A stretch of 60,708 nt of DNA, from positions 1-60,708 of the forward strand of contig JAITFH010000023.1 of the NCBI GenBank assembly GCA_031281465.1. Direction: 5' to 3'. This DNA comes from Mycoplasmataceae bacterium. Lineage in GTDB: Bacteria > Bacillota_I > Bacilli_A > Mycoplasmatales > Mycoplasmoidaceae. Within the stretch, counting starts at the first letter, position 1; every line of letters begins with the position of its first letter. This document shows positions 1-11,193 of the stretch, piece after piece. A model generated the notes under the pieces. The model had not been told where the DNA came from, did not search any database, and was given only the letters and a program-made list of their open reading frames with translations. Both the position numbers and the translations under genes were made by a program.

Positions 1-68
1 AATAAGTAAAGAAGATTCAAACTAACTAAATATGTCCTATAAAGCACTAAAAACGTTAGTCTTAGCTA

Positions 69-74
69 TATAAT
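69..74 (+). promoter_or_regulatory. TATAAT -10 box of an unidentified transcript
   Basis: A perfect TATAAT lies at the window's left edge, and a start near position 81 would fit it. No obvious gene begins just behind it. rpmA has its own closer -10 box, so this promoter may drive a short RNA or a very small ORF carrying the motif at 90-104. Positions 1-179 otherwise hold no gene I can support. Confidence 0.4.
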
Positions 75-89
75 ACAGAAAGCAACCAA

Positions 90-104
90 GGGGTGGGAAC
101 TTTG
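90..104 (+). repeat. 15-bp motif shared with 51312-51326
   Basis: GGGGTGGGAACTTTG is found identically at 51312-51326. In both places TTAATTT follows after a three-base gap. The core GTGGGA resembles a single MraZ half-site. Both copies lie in intergenic DNA. I cannot assign a function. Confidence 0.5.
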
Positions 105-167
105 AGGTTAATTTCAGGCCTATAAACGATTTCTACTTTTTTAAGTGATACTGTGGCTAAATCAATA

Positions 168-173
168 TATAAT
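168..173 (+). promoter_or_regulatory. -10 box of rpmA, placing its start at 180
   Basis: TATAAT is separated by exactly six bases from the ATG at 180. With the usual -12 to -7 placement of this hexamer, transcription would begin on the A of ATG. This supports 180 rather than the GTG at 153 as the rpmA start. Confidence 0.55.
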
Positions 174-179
174 TATGGT

Positions 180-440
180 ATGGCTAGTAAGTTAGGAACA
201 GGTTCTACAAAAAACGGGCGTGATAGTAATCCGAAGTTTTTAGGTATTAAAAAACATGATGGACAAAAAGTTAATGCTGGAAGTATTTTATATCGTCAAA
301 GAGGAAATAAAATTTATCCAGGAAAAAATGTTGGTCAAGGAACTGACTTCACTTTATTCGCTCTTGTAAATGGAACTGTTAAATATGTTCCTTTTGGAAA
401 CGGAAAGAAAAAAGTTGAAGTTTTAGAAGTTGCTAACTAG
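180..440 (+). CDS. rpmA: 50S ribosomal protein L27
   Basis: L27 is a large-subunit protein whose N-terminus reaches towards the peptidyl-transferase centre. The 86-residue product begins [16 protein letters not shown], the conserved L27 start, followed by the family pattern LGIKKHDGQ and RQRG. The frame is open up to a GTG at 153, but the extra nine residues match neither the family nor the cleavable FF-containing extension of Firmicutes L27. The ATG at 180 also sits six bases behind TATAAT, so I use it. rplU, often upstream, is not visible in the available 179 bases. The stop lies two bases from the convergent dnaG stop. Confidence 0.93.
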   Translation: MASKLGTGSTKNGRDSNPKFLGIKKHDGQKVNAGSILYRQRGNKIYPGKNVGQGTDFTLFALVNGTVKYVPFGNGKKKVEVLEVAN

Positions 441-442
441 TT

Positions 443-2425
443 TTACTTAAGTAATTTTTCTTGTTCTCTTTGTTTTGTTTTAATATCGATAATACTTTTT
501 TTAAGTTTTTTAATTTCTTCAGCATCTGTTTCGTGAGAAATAAGTTCTTCTATTTTTAACACTTCTATATCATAGAAATATTGCATAACTTTTAAAAAAC
601 ATTTACGGGTGTTGTAAAATACTTTATCTTTTTGCAAATCTTTAATTACTACTTGAAGACTGTTAAGGTATTCTGCTCACAAATCGTAGTGTGGTGAATC
701 TTCTAGTTTTAGCTCTTTAGATAGCTGATTTACGTCATCAATAGTAATGTGCTCAATAGTTTTATCTCTTTCATATACCAACTTAATGATTTTAATAATA
801 TTCCTTTTATTTAAATCGTTAATATAAGTAGGGGATGGGAGTTGGTTAACTAGATAGATAAATGCAGCTATATTAATGAAAGAAGAAGCAATTAGCTCAT
901 CTATTCCTCTTGAAATAGAGTTCTTCTTAGTTTCAATAGTTGCATTGATTTTATCGGACATAGTTTTTTCAGCATTCACATTGTAGTTAAACTTAGTACT
1001 AGCTGCTTGCCTTGGAGTGCTAGCTTTGTATTCTTTCTTAACTGGCGTTGGTTGACCGATAGTATGTATTGGCTTTCCAATTAGCTGAGAGAATTTTAGT
1101 TTTAAATTTTCTAATTTAATATTTGTTTTTTTACTAATTGCTTCTAAATATGTGTCGACAGAAAGGATATCAATATATTTACTAATAAACTCTAACACTT
1201 CAGTTGTTTTTTTGTTTTTCTCTGAAAGAGTTTCGATCTCATTTAACATATAGTCAATATAAAAAACAAAAAAATCTTGTTTATTATCAAACATTTCTTT
1301 TACCTTTACTTCTCCACGTTTTTTTAATAACTCATCTACGTCTTTTATTTCTGGTTCAGTTATACGACAACAAAACAAGTCAAATTTTTCTTTAGCCAAT
1401 ATTGTTCCTACACGGTAGTTAGCAGCTTCCCCTGTTGCATCATTATCAAAAGAAAGGACAATGTTCTTTAGCTTAGAAAAACTTTTGAGAACTTTAATGT
1501 GTGCTTCAGAGAAAGCTACACCCATAGTAGCTACAACATTGTGATATCCTGCACGATAGTAAGCAATAGCATCCATAAACCCTTCAACTATGATTAATGT
1601 CTCGCATTCTCTGATGTCGATATTATTGATGTTATAAAAAATTTCATTCTTTTTAAAAATTTCATTCTCTTTACTATTAATGTACTTTGTTCCCTGTTCG
1701 TCTGCTTTTTTATCAATAGAACGTCCACTAAACCCTAGAATGTATCCATTGATATCAAGAATAGGGAACATAATACGATTAGTAAAAATAGTAGTAATTT
1801 TTCCTGAAGAAAAAATATTAATCACTCCGGCATCTAATAATTGCTGTTCGTTTCATACTAATCCTTGATCGTAGTTCTTTCCTAAAAAATCATTTTTATT
1901 AGTAAGAATCTGGAAAATTAAGTCTTGACTATTTGGAGCATAACCGATATTAAATTTCGCAATAACTTCATCACTCAATCCTCTTTGGTAAAGATATGAT
2001 AAAAAAGCTTCATTTTCTTTGTTATATAAAAATCCTTTATATAACTCGCATAACTGTTTGTTAATATCATAATAAGACTTAAACTTTTGGTCGAAGTAAC
2101 GAGATTCATAACTACTATTTTTTATCACAAATTTAATTCCGCTAAGTTCACAAATTTCTTGAGCTGCAGCAAACCTAGAACATTTTTTAAAGTTTGCGAC
2201 AAAATCTATCACATTTCCTTTAGCACCACACGATCAACAAGTCCAAATCTTTTTATCTGGTTGAATAGAAAGACTGGGGCTAGTATCGTTATGAAAAGGA
2301 CAGATTGCGAAATAAGACGAACCTTTCTTAACTACCTTTACATAATGAGAAATAATATCTACGATATTAGTTTCTTTGATTATGTAATCATAGTCATTAA
2401 TTCTTCCTTGGTTATTGTTTTCCAT
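443..2425 (-). CDS. dnaG: DNA primase DnaG
   Basis: DnaG synthesises RNA primers at the replication fork. The 660-residue protein carries the N-terminal CHC2 zinc finger (C42-x2-H45 and C63-x2-C66), an RNA-polymerase-like core, and a Toprim domain with VEGFMDA near residue 281 and DNDATGEA near 327-333. The C-terminal third is poorly conserved, as expected for the helicase-interaction region. Several TGA codons must be Trp, including W64 inside the zinc finger (CWSC). Length is typical for the family. It is convergent with rpmA, with a two-base gap. No Shine-Dalgarno sequence is visible before the ATG. Confidence 0.95.
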
Positions 2426-2563
2426 TTTTAAAATATTTTTATAGTTTTTTAACCAACTTTTAATAATTATAAGTTATGGTAAAAAATAAGATGTTTTAGT
2501 ATACTAAATGCTAATAAAACTATGTACAAAGTACTTTAATTTTTATGTAGTTTATTACCCCGT

Positions 2564-2569
2564 TATAAT
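2564..2569 (+). promoter_or_regulatory. -10 box of the phosphoesterase gene
   Basis: TATAAT ends nine bases before the ATG at 2579, giving a transcript with essentially no leader. Confidence 0.5.
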
Positions 2570-2578
2570 ACATACATA

Positions 2579-3391
2579 ATGAAAATATACTATATTAGCG
2601 ATTTGCATCTAGATTACAAAACTTTAGAAGAAAAAAATGAGTTTTTAAGCTTGTTAAATAAAGAAGATTTATTTATCATCAATGGGGACTTTTATAACGA
2701 CTATCGTAAAACAATCGATATCGTTAATGAAATCGATAAAATGGGAGTAAAAGGATATTGAACTTTAGGTAATCATGAGTTTTTCTGATTAGCAGAAAGA
2801 AGAAACATCGAACCATTAGATAAAGCTAAAAACAAAGACTTGCTTAATGTTCCACCTGCTAAAATGTGAGATAAATTAGTCGACACCATTAAAGCTAAAA
2901 CAGCTAAAAACAAAACCTTTAAATTTTTAGAAACCGGAACAACAGTTAAACTCCCTAATGGGTGAACGTTAATCGGAGACATTGGATGAACTAGTTTCTC
3001 AACAGAAAACTACGAGTTAAAAAACAAAGACTTTAAACAATACGAATGGTTTAAACGTTGGAATTTCCCATGGATTAAAACCCAAAATGAAAAGTGAGTA
3101 AAATTTGCTAATGCTACTATCAAAAAACACGACAAAGTTTTAATAGCTACTCACTATCCTATGTACTATAACGATAAGTTTCCTGAAACATCTCGTTTCT
3201 CTTCTAAACTCCCATTAGAAAAAACATACTGATTCTCTAGTCAAAAACTAGAAATACCTAAAGGTAAAGAAGTAGTGTTTATCCATGGACACACACATGA
3301 TGTTTCTTATAAAGAAGGGCATGTAACTAATGCAATTGGTAGACAAGGTAATGCTAAAAAACTAGAGCTTAAAGAAATAATCTTAAAGTAA
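2579..3391 (+). CDS. Calcineurin-like metallophosphoesterase
   Basis: A 270-residue metal-dependent phosphoesterase. The metal-binding motifs appear in order: DLH at residues 8-10, GDFYND near 36, GNHE near 63, THYP near 190 and HGHTH near 240. No signal peptide is visible, so it is probably cytosolic. The substrate cannot be told from sequence, since the fold includes nucleases, protein phosphatases and cyclic-nucleotide phosphodiesterases. It contains many TGA-encoded tryptophans. The stop codon abuts that of the convergent ssb with no bases between. Confidence 0.85.
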
Positions 3392-3832
3392 TTAGTTTTC
3401 GTTTTCTTCTAATCAAGCTGAATCATCTTCTTTTTCTAAGTCTTTAGCATTAAATTCTTGTTTAGGTGAATTGTATGCAACATTAGCTGGAGCTTGATGA
3501 ACATCATCTTTTGGAGCACTAGCGGCACTTCCATGTTTTTGTAAAAGATTGATGTTATCAACAACTGCTTCAGTAACATAAATTGTTTTGTTTTCTTTGT
3601 TTACATAAAAACGTTTGATTAGTCTTCCGTCAACAGAAACTAAATCTCCTTTGTGAACGTATTGAGAAATAAATTTTACATGGTTACCGAAAGCAACACA
3701 ATCGAAGAAATAAGACTTGTCAAAAGACATAGAATCATCACAAGCTAATGTAAAGTTAATAACTGGAGTTTTTGCAGTCTCTTTTTCTATTGGTTCTTTA
3801 ACCATTCTTCCGATTAAAATAATCTTATTCAT
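3392..3832 (-). CDS. ssb: Single-stranded DNA-binding protein
   Basis: SSB coats single-stranded DNA in replication, repair and recombination. The 146-residue product starts MNKIILIGRMVKEP, the standard OB-fold entry, and continues through VDGRLIKR. A low-complexity linker and an acidic tail follow. The tail reads through one TGA (Trp) and ends WLEENEN, which lacks the canonical DDDIPF tip. The start overlaps the rpsF stop by eight bases, so the two genes are translationally linked. The usual third gene, rpsR, is absent and the operon runs into a convergent phosphoesterase. Confidence 0.9.
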
Positions 3833-4304
3833 CGTCTTCCGAAACTGCTTTCTTTACTTTTTTAACAGCTGTTTGTTTACCATCTGAGTTAGCTAAAGAG
3901 CTTAAAACTTTTTCTGTAGTTTTCTTAGCATCATATTCACCATATTTTTTAGCATATCTTTCTGCTTGAGCTGCTGATTTAGCTGATTTCTTTTGGTTGA
4001 CAGTAGCTTTATAACCATAATCTTTTTCTAAATTAATAATTAATTTACGAATTACATAAGGGTTAATGTTAGCTACACGTAAGAACTCAGCAATAACCTT
4101 AGCGTCAGTACAGTCAAAAGTGTAAATAAAATAGTAAGCGTGATCATCTTTTTTAATTTTATAAGCTAATTGTTTTTTACCTCATTGGTCAACTTTATAA
4201 TCTTTTTGTCCACTAATTAAACTTTCTAAATCTTTAATAGCACCAGGAACTTTATCTTCTTCCAGTGAACCACTAACTAATAAATCAATTTCGTATTTTG
4301 CCAT
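3825..4304 (-). CDS. rpsF: 30S ribosomal protein S6
   Basis: S6 binds the small-subunit platform together with S18. The 159-residue product begins MAKYEIDLLVSGSLEE and carries conserved KKQLAYKIKKDDHAYY. A lysine/alanine-rich C-terminal extension of about 50 residues goes beyond the core fold. One TGA is Trp (DQWGKKQ). It is the first gene of an rpsF-ssb pair. Unlike most leading genes here it has a leader of roughly 50 nt, folded into an S6:S18-type element. Confidence 0.93.
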
Positions 4305-4341
4305 TTCTTTTCGGTTTTTAGTTCGCGAACGAACAAAGAAA
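4304..4341 (-). promoter_or_regulatory. Probable S6:S18-binding mRNA leader of rpsF
   Basis: On the minus strand a hairpin GUUCG-UUCG-CGAAC (4334 to 4321) is flanked by an outer stem UUUCUUU (4341-4335) with AAAGAAA (4310-4304). The last paired base of the outer stem is the A of the rpsF AUG. The unpaired 3' side carries CCG at 4314-4312. A CCG trinucleotide in a bulge next to a stem-loop is the hallmark of the known S6:S18 autoregulatory motif. The -10 box TATAAT is at 4367-4362, so the element lies within the transcript. The fold is my manual pairing. Confidence 0.6.
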
Positions 4342-4450
4342 CAATTAATATTTCTATATTTATTATAATCATTTTTTTTCTTTTCGTTTTATATTAGTAG
4401 TTGGCAAGGCATTTTGCCCCTTGTTAGTATCGTTATTTATTTGAGTAAAA

Positions 4451-4474
4451 CAACGAATTTGTCTAAAAATTTCC
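4451..4474 (+). repeat. Intergenic element upstream of BspA-like gene 1
   Basis: This 24-base stretch matches 20 of 24 bases with 55307-55330. The shared core is TGTCTAAAAA, ending in TCC. Both copies lie 30 to 60 bases before large membrane or surface protein genes. The region 4368-4512 otherwise contains only the TATAAT at 4495-4500 that serves the downstream gene. Confidence 0.4.
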
Positions 4475-4512
4475 ACTAGGTTTATTTTATACCCTATAAT
4501 TTTTTTATTAAT

Positions 4513-7500
4513 ATGAAAATTAAAAAAATATTGTTCTTAACTCTGCCTGCTATCGTTTGTACATCAGTAGCAGCTGGTTTATCCCTAACCATAAAAAACA
4601 ACCCCCCCCCAGTACAAAACCACTAATAATGTCTCATATACTTCATATTTAAATGAAGGCACTAAAATTAATACAGACACCACTATTACCCCGACTGAAG
4701 ATAACTTATTAAAAACTTGAGGTTTTAAAGAAGATAGTTGAACATTTAATTTGTACAGTGTTACAAACTGACCAGAAAATTACAATGTCCCTTCTAACCC
4801 TGTGGAATTAGTTCCTATTTGAGATTGTACAAAACCTGAACCATTTATTAATAATACGTTCGTTTTTGGAGGTAGTAATGGAACTATCGTGATTGGAGAA
4901 ACAACTTACACCGTAGTGTCGATTGGTGGTATAGATGGTAAATCTGAAAATAATTCAGATAACCATGGTTATAAATCTTTAACAGTGGATACTAACTATG
5001 CTATTAAAACAAAAACTGACGGTGTGGAGGGTGCTGCAGCTTCAATATCAACTTATACTCAAGCAGTAGAATACAAACTGAAATTTTCAGAAACATCTAA
5101 AGTGATTAAAATTAATCCTGGTTTTTTTTATGGAGCTAGGTTGAATTTTGATGGACAAAATAGTGATTTTAAATTACCGTCGTCTGTACGAATATTAGGA
5201 TGGCATTGTTTTTATGAAGCTTATTTTCACAACTTCAATAGAGCATACAAAGTTGATTTAAACAAAACGACAACATTGGAAAAAGAACCGTTTGGAAGAA
5301 ATTGAGATGCAGGTGGATTAAATCTAAGTTGTAGAGTAGCTACGAATGCTTGTACAGGATACGATAAATTTAGTTTTGGTAATCCAGATGTAGATGATGC
5401 TTTCCCCCTTAAATATGTATCGTACGAAAACACCCCTTCACCTGGTATAGCTACTAGCAATGGTAGTGGAACTACTCAAAACATCACTTATTCGAACTCA
5501 TTTACATATTATTGAAATTTACCAGGTAAACCGACAGACTATACAGATGTTTTTGGTGATGATTTTATGGGAACGTGCTTTATGAGAAATAACGGAGATA
5601 CAACTATAACTCGTTATTTATATTTTTATACACCGTTTGGTTCTGAATTTACTAGTAGTTTTTTCACTAGTTATTATCACTCTCAACAAACAACGACTGG
5701 TGCAGAAATAAATGCTACCATAAATGCACAAATAGTAAGACAAAATAGAGTAGAAATACCTTATAACGATAGCAGTATTAGTAGCTGAGGATTAAAATCA
5801 GGTGGTTTGGTTTTAGAAACAGAAGATGCAAATTTAAAAACTGTAAAAGTTTCTACTATTGGGGCTGCTACTGGAAATGATGATAATATTGTTACTACTA
5901 TTGGTGAAACTTTAACAATTCACGATACTATCACATACAAAAATGTAGTGTACAAAATTATTCGTTTGATGCAAAATTCTTTTCAAGGTATAGCTTCATC
6001 TTATGTTGATGGAACTAGCAATATTGTTAATGTAACTTCTAGAGCATTATCTTTTGTTCACACTTCTACGGGTGCGCAAGACGATGGAAATACATTTATC
6101 GAAGAGATAGGAAGACATGCTTTTTACAACACTTTGTTTACTGGAACTTTAACTATTCCAGATGGAGTGAAAACTGTAGGTGCTTATGCTTTTTATAGTA
6201 CTTTTAAAAAAGCAGCTACTGCTAGTGAAGGTGATACTAAAATAGTTTTCCCTAAGGTATCGTTAACCGATATTCAACCATTTGCTTTTGCTTATTCAGA
6301 TTTTGACGGCGAATTAGTTATTCCTGATACAATTACTAATATTACTGATTCAACTTATGTATATGCTAAATTTTCTTCAATTTATATCGGTAACAACGTT
6401 ACCATTATCAATACTCATGCGTTTTATAGTTGTACTTCTGTAGTGAAACTTTACCTAAATAGTTGAACTAGTTTGGATGACAAAACAGTTTTTGTTGATG
6501 CTTTCTCTGGGTGAACACAAACGGCAGCAGGTAAATTTCCTATTTTAACAAATTGTATTTCTACCATAGTTCCGGAACAATTAGGATTGTCTTCAGCGAA
6601 CTGACAACAAAAAGCTTCAGAAATGATAGCTAGTCCAGTTAATGCTAGTGTACTAAGTGCTGATTTTGCTACAGGAGATAGCACAAAGTTTGACATCACT
6701 GTTTTAGATGAGCAAAAACTTACTTGTGCTATTAGTAGACCAACAACCCAAACAGCAAATTATACTTTTGCTGAGACGTCTTCTGATACATTCATTTTGC
6801 CGGAAGAAGTAAGCACTACGGTTAGTGGTAGCGCTGCCACATTTAAAATAGTAGAGATTGGAGCAAATACATTTGAAGAAAGTTTGAGTACAACCACTAA
6901 AAGTTTCAATAAAAAACTTCAACTTAGCACCAATTTAACAACTATTGGTGAAGATGCTTTTCACAATAGTGGAATAAAAGGACTAATTTTCCCAACTGCT
7001 TCTCAGCTTAAAACTATTGGAAACTATGCTTTTGATACATGTACTGATTTAGCCGGAACTTTAGAATTTCCATCTCAATTATTATCGATAGGAATATGTG
7101 CATTCGTTAATTGTCATAAATTAGGAACTGGTGTTGTAAGCATTGATGATAAAGACTCGGTAGTTTTACCTAATGCTATTAATTGGATAGGAGATGGAGC
7201 GTTTGGAACTTGTGAAAATATTGAAGGTAATATTGATTTACATCAATTATCTTATTTAGGACAAGGTGCATTTGCTAGTTGTGCTAAATTATCTACGGTT
7301 AGTATGGTAGATACAAATATGACTGAAATATTCCCTAACACTTTTAACAATTGTGTTGGTTTAGAAAGAAGTCCTATATTCCCACCAACTATTAAGAAAA
7401 TTGGTCTTAACGCATTTCATAATTGTTCTGGAATGGTAGGGGAATTACATTTACCAAAATATCTAGAAGAAATCGGAGAATATGCCTTCCAAGGATGTAC

Positions 7501-8056
7501 CGGATTTGTAGGAGATTTAGTTTTATCAAAAAACCTAAAGAGAATAATGAAAGATGCTTTCCAAGGATGTACTGGATTAAACGGTAAATTACAAATGTAC
7601 GACCAAATTTCTTACATTGACTACGATGCTTTTAACGATTTGCCTTTCATCACAAGTATTGTGCTGAATTGAGAATCAGCTGATCCTTCACAAATTATTA
7701 TTAGACCAGGTGCTTTTGGTGGATTATTATCTGCAACTTCTGCTCCAATAACACTTAGTTCTTCAGAAACAAACAATACAGAAACTCACAAACTTTATGT
7801 ACATGTTCCCAAAGAATCTACGGTAACTATTTTGGATTTAAAAGGTTTGGATGAAACTATGTGAGAAATTAAAAAAGATGTAGATAAATTTGACGATCCA
7901 ACAAACGAGGAAGAAGAAAAAGATTACGAACCAATTATTAATAATGAAAACCAAAAAATTAATATTGCTTTCGTTCTAGTAGGAATACTATCTGCAGTTT
8001 CTATTTCTTCTATCATCGTAGCTGGATGTTCGTTGAAAAAAGCTTCAAAGAAATAA
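4513..8056 (+). CDS. BspA-like leucine-rich-repeat surface protein, out of frame at a poly-C run
   Basis: This is a large surface protein of about 1,180 residues if the frame is restored. Residues 1-27 form a hydrophobic signal/anchor (MKIKKILFLTLPAIV). A proline stretch encoded by the poly-C run follows, then a long ectodomain whose second half has BspA/LRR_5-type repeats (pattern IGxxAFxxCxxLxGxLxLP). The C-terminus has one membrane helix (AFVLVGILSAVSISSIIVAG) and a basic tail. With nine C, the start frame ends at TAA 4624-4626. The rest is one open frame, offset by one, to TAA 8054. Eight or eleven C would join them. TATAAT at 4495 ends twelve bases before the ATG. It is paralogous to 42425-45957. 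Confidence 0.85.
4602..4610 (+). repeat. Poly-C(9) run, candidate phase-variation switch
   Basis: Nine consecutive C lie 30 codons into the BspA-like gene, right after the signal sequence. The count puts the gene out of frame. Losing one C or gaining two would open it fully. C-runs this long are exceptional in such AT-rich DNA. Confidence 0.75.
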
Positions 8057-8063
8057 GATAATA

Positions 8064-9290
8064 CTAAAAGATATTATCGACTACATCAGATTTTTTAAAC
8101 TTTTTTAAAACAGAGATAATTCTGTCAATATCTTTGGTAGTGTTATAAAAATATAACGAAACTCGTACATAACCAGATTTATTACTTGTAATTTCATAGC
8201 TTAATTTTGCACAAGATAGTCCACTTCGTGCAATTATTTTGTTTCTTCCTAAATAATTAGCTAAATCTTGGGAAATAATATCTCTAACATTAAATGAACA
8301 AACAGGATATAAACCGGTTTGAGAAACATATTCGATATTTTTAACTTCTTTGATTCTTTTGTCAAAATATTTTTTTAATTCTTTTTCATAAGTGTCAATA
8401 TTTTTCATTCCCACAGAATTTAAAAAATCAATGGCTGCACCAAAACCAATGATTCCAGCGGTGTTCGGTGTTCCAGATTCCAGTCTTCCTGGCAATGGTG
8501 CTAAATTATATGAAGCGCCATCCAATGCAACGGTAGAAACCCCACCTCCACCAATTTTTAATGGTGTTAGTTTATTTAGTTCTTCGAACTTACCATACAA
8601 CACCCCTACTCCATCTGGACCACACATTTTGTGAGCTGAGCAAACAAAAAAATCAACCCCATCTAATTTTAAATTAGTAGGGTGGTGAGGAGCAGTTTGT
8701 GTACCATCTACTAAAACAATAATGTTGGGTGAAATTTTTTTAGCTGCTTTAGTAATTTTACGAATGTCTAGGTTATAACCAAAAACATTAGAAGAGGCAC
8801 TAAAACTTAAAACTTTGGTTTTAGGAGTGATAGCCTGAATAAAAGCTTCAGTAGTCGGAGCATTATGTTTCTTTTCATCTCCAGCATAAACTAATTTAAC
8901 TCCTTTTTTGTTTTGTGCATCAATTCAAGGGATTAAATTACTAGAATGTTCGCCATAACTAATTACTACTTCATCCCCTTTCTTTAACTTATTACTTAAG
9001 TTATGAATAACTAAATTTAATGATTCGGTAGCACCAGAAGTAAAGATAATTTCTTTTTCTTCTACTCCAAAAAACTTTGCCACTTTGTTTCTTGTTTCAG
9101 AAATAAATTGGTTGACATGAGAAGCTAAAGGAGAATCATTATTATGAGGGTTGGTTCCATAACATTCGTAATAGTTAGTAATAGCATCAATGACACACTT
9201 TGGTTTTAGCGAAGTAGCACTAGAATCAGCATAAACTCATTGAGGGTTTTTTTTGAACCAAGGGAATTTGTTTTTAATATTCTTTAACAT
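8064..9290 (-). CDS. Cysteine desulfurase (SufS/CsdA type)
   Basis: This PLP-dependent class V aminotransferase-fold enzyme takes sulfur from cysteine for Fe-S clusters and tRNA thiolation. The 408-residue product has the N-terminal ADSSATSLKP motif, TSGATESLN, the PLP-lysine motif SAHKMCGPDGVGVLYG and the late RSGLSCA loop with the catalytic cysteine. Length fits the SufS group. It begins nine bases after the secY stop on the same strand, where adk, map or infA would be expected in an spc operon, so it has probably joined that transcript. No sufU-like scaffold is adjacent. The ATG at 9290 is the natural family start. Confidence 0.9.
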
Positions 9291-9299
9291 TCGAAGATA

Positions 9300-10718
9300 T
9301 TATCACATTCTGTATGATTTATCTTCATCAGTTTTTTCTACTTGAGCAACACCAGATTTTTGTAATCTACTTTCGATTTTTGCACGGTTAGCATTATAAC
9401 CACTAGTTGTAGAATTAGATTTAATAGAGTTTCATAATTCCATTGTTCCAGTAACGATAATGATGATTCCAGTACCACCAAGGGCTAATCCAGAAGGAAT
9501 TTGGGTTACCATAGAGATAATGTATGGTAAAGAAGCTACAACAGCTAAGAAAGGAGCACCAATTCAGTTTACACGGTTTAATACTTTAGCAATATGTTTT
9601 TCTGTATCTTTTCCAGTTTTAACTCCAGGAATAAATTTACCAGATTTTTCAAAGTTCTCTGCTAAATTCTCAGGGTTTATTTGGATGTAAGAATAGAAAA
9701 AAGAGAATAAAATAATAAAGATAAAGTATAAAGATAAACCTAAAGGTTTTTCTACTGGTAAATATTCATTAATAAATCATTTTCCTTCGTTATCGTTAGA
9801 TAAGAATTGAGCGATAGTTACAGGAATAGTCATTAAAGAAGAAGCAAATATTACCGGGATAACTCCAGCTGCATTTAGTTTTATTGGTAAATAAGGAAGT
9901 TTTTCGATATCTGTAATTAATCCTTGTCCAGTTTGTTGAATAGGTATTTTTCTTAATGAATCATTAATAAAAATAACGAAAATTAATAGAACTAAGAAAA
10001 CAATGACATACATTGCAATTGATAAAACCATTAGGACGATATTCTTTGCATCGTTAGAATTTACTTGACTAATAATAGTTTTAAAAGCAACAGTGAAGTT
10101 AGAAAATATAGAAGCTACTATACCACTAAGAATCAGCAAAGTAACACCATTACCAACTCCACGTTTAGTAATCATATCTCCTAAGAAGATAGCTAAATAT
10201 GTACCAGCTGTAAAGATAGCAATCAATCCAGTAATTTCTCCAGCAGATAAATCAGCTAAAGTTTTTTTACCAAAGATAGTAATTTCTCCATTGCCACTTT
10301 GTAACAATAGAGCAATTACTGCATAAGCTTGAGCTACACAGAAAGGTAAACAAACTATACGAGTAATAATTTCTAGTTTTTTCTTTCCTCTTTCTCCAGA
10401 TTTAGCCATCTTAGATAAAGGTGGAATTAAATCACTAGAAAGCAATTGGATAATAATTTGAGCAGTAATGTATGGACCAACTCCAATAGAAAACAAACTC
10501 ATTTTACTTAAACCACCACCAGCTAATAGGTTAAGCATAGAAGTGAAATCACTAGTAGAAATTCCACCTTCAGGAACAGAAACTCCTGGGATAGGAAGGA
10601 TAGAACAAACGTGAAAAAATATTAAAACAACTAGAGTAAAAGTTATCGTAAAAATCACGTTCTTATTTAAAAGAATGTTTTTTAGAGATTTCTTGTTTCC
10701 GATAACACTTTTTGACAT
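9300..10718 (-). CDS. secY: Protein translocase subunit SecY
   Basis: SecY is the channel of the Sec translocon in the cytoplasmic membrane. The 472-residue protein has about ten hydrophobic segments and family signatures near the N-terminus ([35 protein letters not shown]) and in the middle ([31 protein letters not shown]). The C-terminus ends SYRMW with TGA as the final Trp before TAA. It follows rplO by 44 bases, a normal position in the spc ribosomal cluster. It is the route for the surface proteins encoded nearby. Confidence 0.95.
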
Positions 10719-10762
10719 CTTTGTTTACAATTAGTTGAAAGCTTAAAAAAGTTAAAGCAATT

Positions 10763-11191
10763 TTAATTTAAAATTTCAACAGATCCACCAGCAGCTTCGA
10801 TGGCTTTTTTTGCAGCATCAGTAATTTTGTTAACTTTTAAATCAATAGCTAAAGTTACTTTATCATTACCGATAACTTTTAGAGGTAAATCATTGTTTTT
10901 AAAGATTCTGTGAGCAACTAAAGTGTTCATATCAACTTGAGATTCGTTTAATGTGTTTAATTGTTTAAGAGTGATAACGTTGTAGTTGTTAGCAAATTCA
11001 TAGTTGTTAAAACCAATTTTACGAACTCTTTGGTAAAGAGCTGTTTGGTTACCTTCGAAAGCTAAACGAGATTTGTGAGCTAATGTTTGTCCACGGAAAC
11101 CACTAGTACCACCGTTACCAAATCCACGACCAGCAACTTTTACTTTGTGTCCTCTTGAACCTTTTTTGTATTGTAATTTATTTAATTCCAT
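10763..11191 (-). CDS. rplO: 50S ribosomal protein L15
   Basis: A 142-residue large-subunit protein starting MELNKLQYKKGSRGHKVKVAGRG, with the glycine-rich N-terminal tail and a C-terminal KAIEAAGGSVEIL typical of L15. An AAGGAG Shine-Dalgarno sequence lies seven bases before the ATG, as expected for an internal operon gene, unlike the leaderless first gene rpsE. It follows rpsE by two bases. rpmD (L30), which often sits between rpsE and rplO, is absent, as in other mollicutes. Confidence 0.94.
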   Translation of the reverse strand: MELNKLQYKKGSRGHKVKVAGRGFGNGGTSGFRGQTLAHKSRLAFEGNQTALYQRVRKIGFNNYEFANNYNVITLKQLNTLNESQVDMNTLVAHRIFKNNDLPLKVIGNDKVTLAIDLKVNKITDAAKKAIEAAGGSVEILN

Positions 11192-11193
11192 AA

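Noticed and set aside
153-179. GTG start giving L27 a nine-residue extension
   Set aside because: The extra residues do not fit L27, and TATAAT lies exactly six bases before the ATG at 180.
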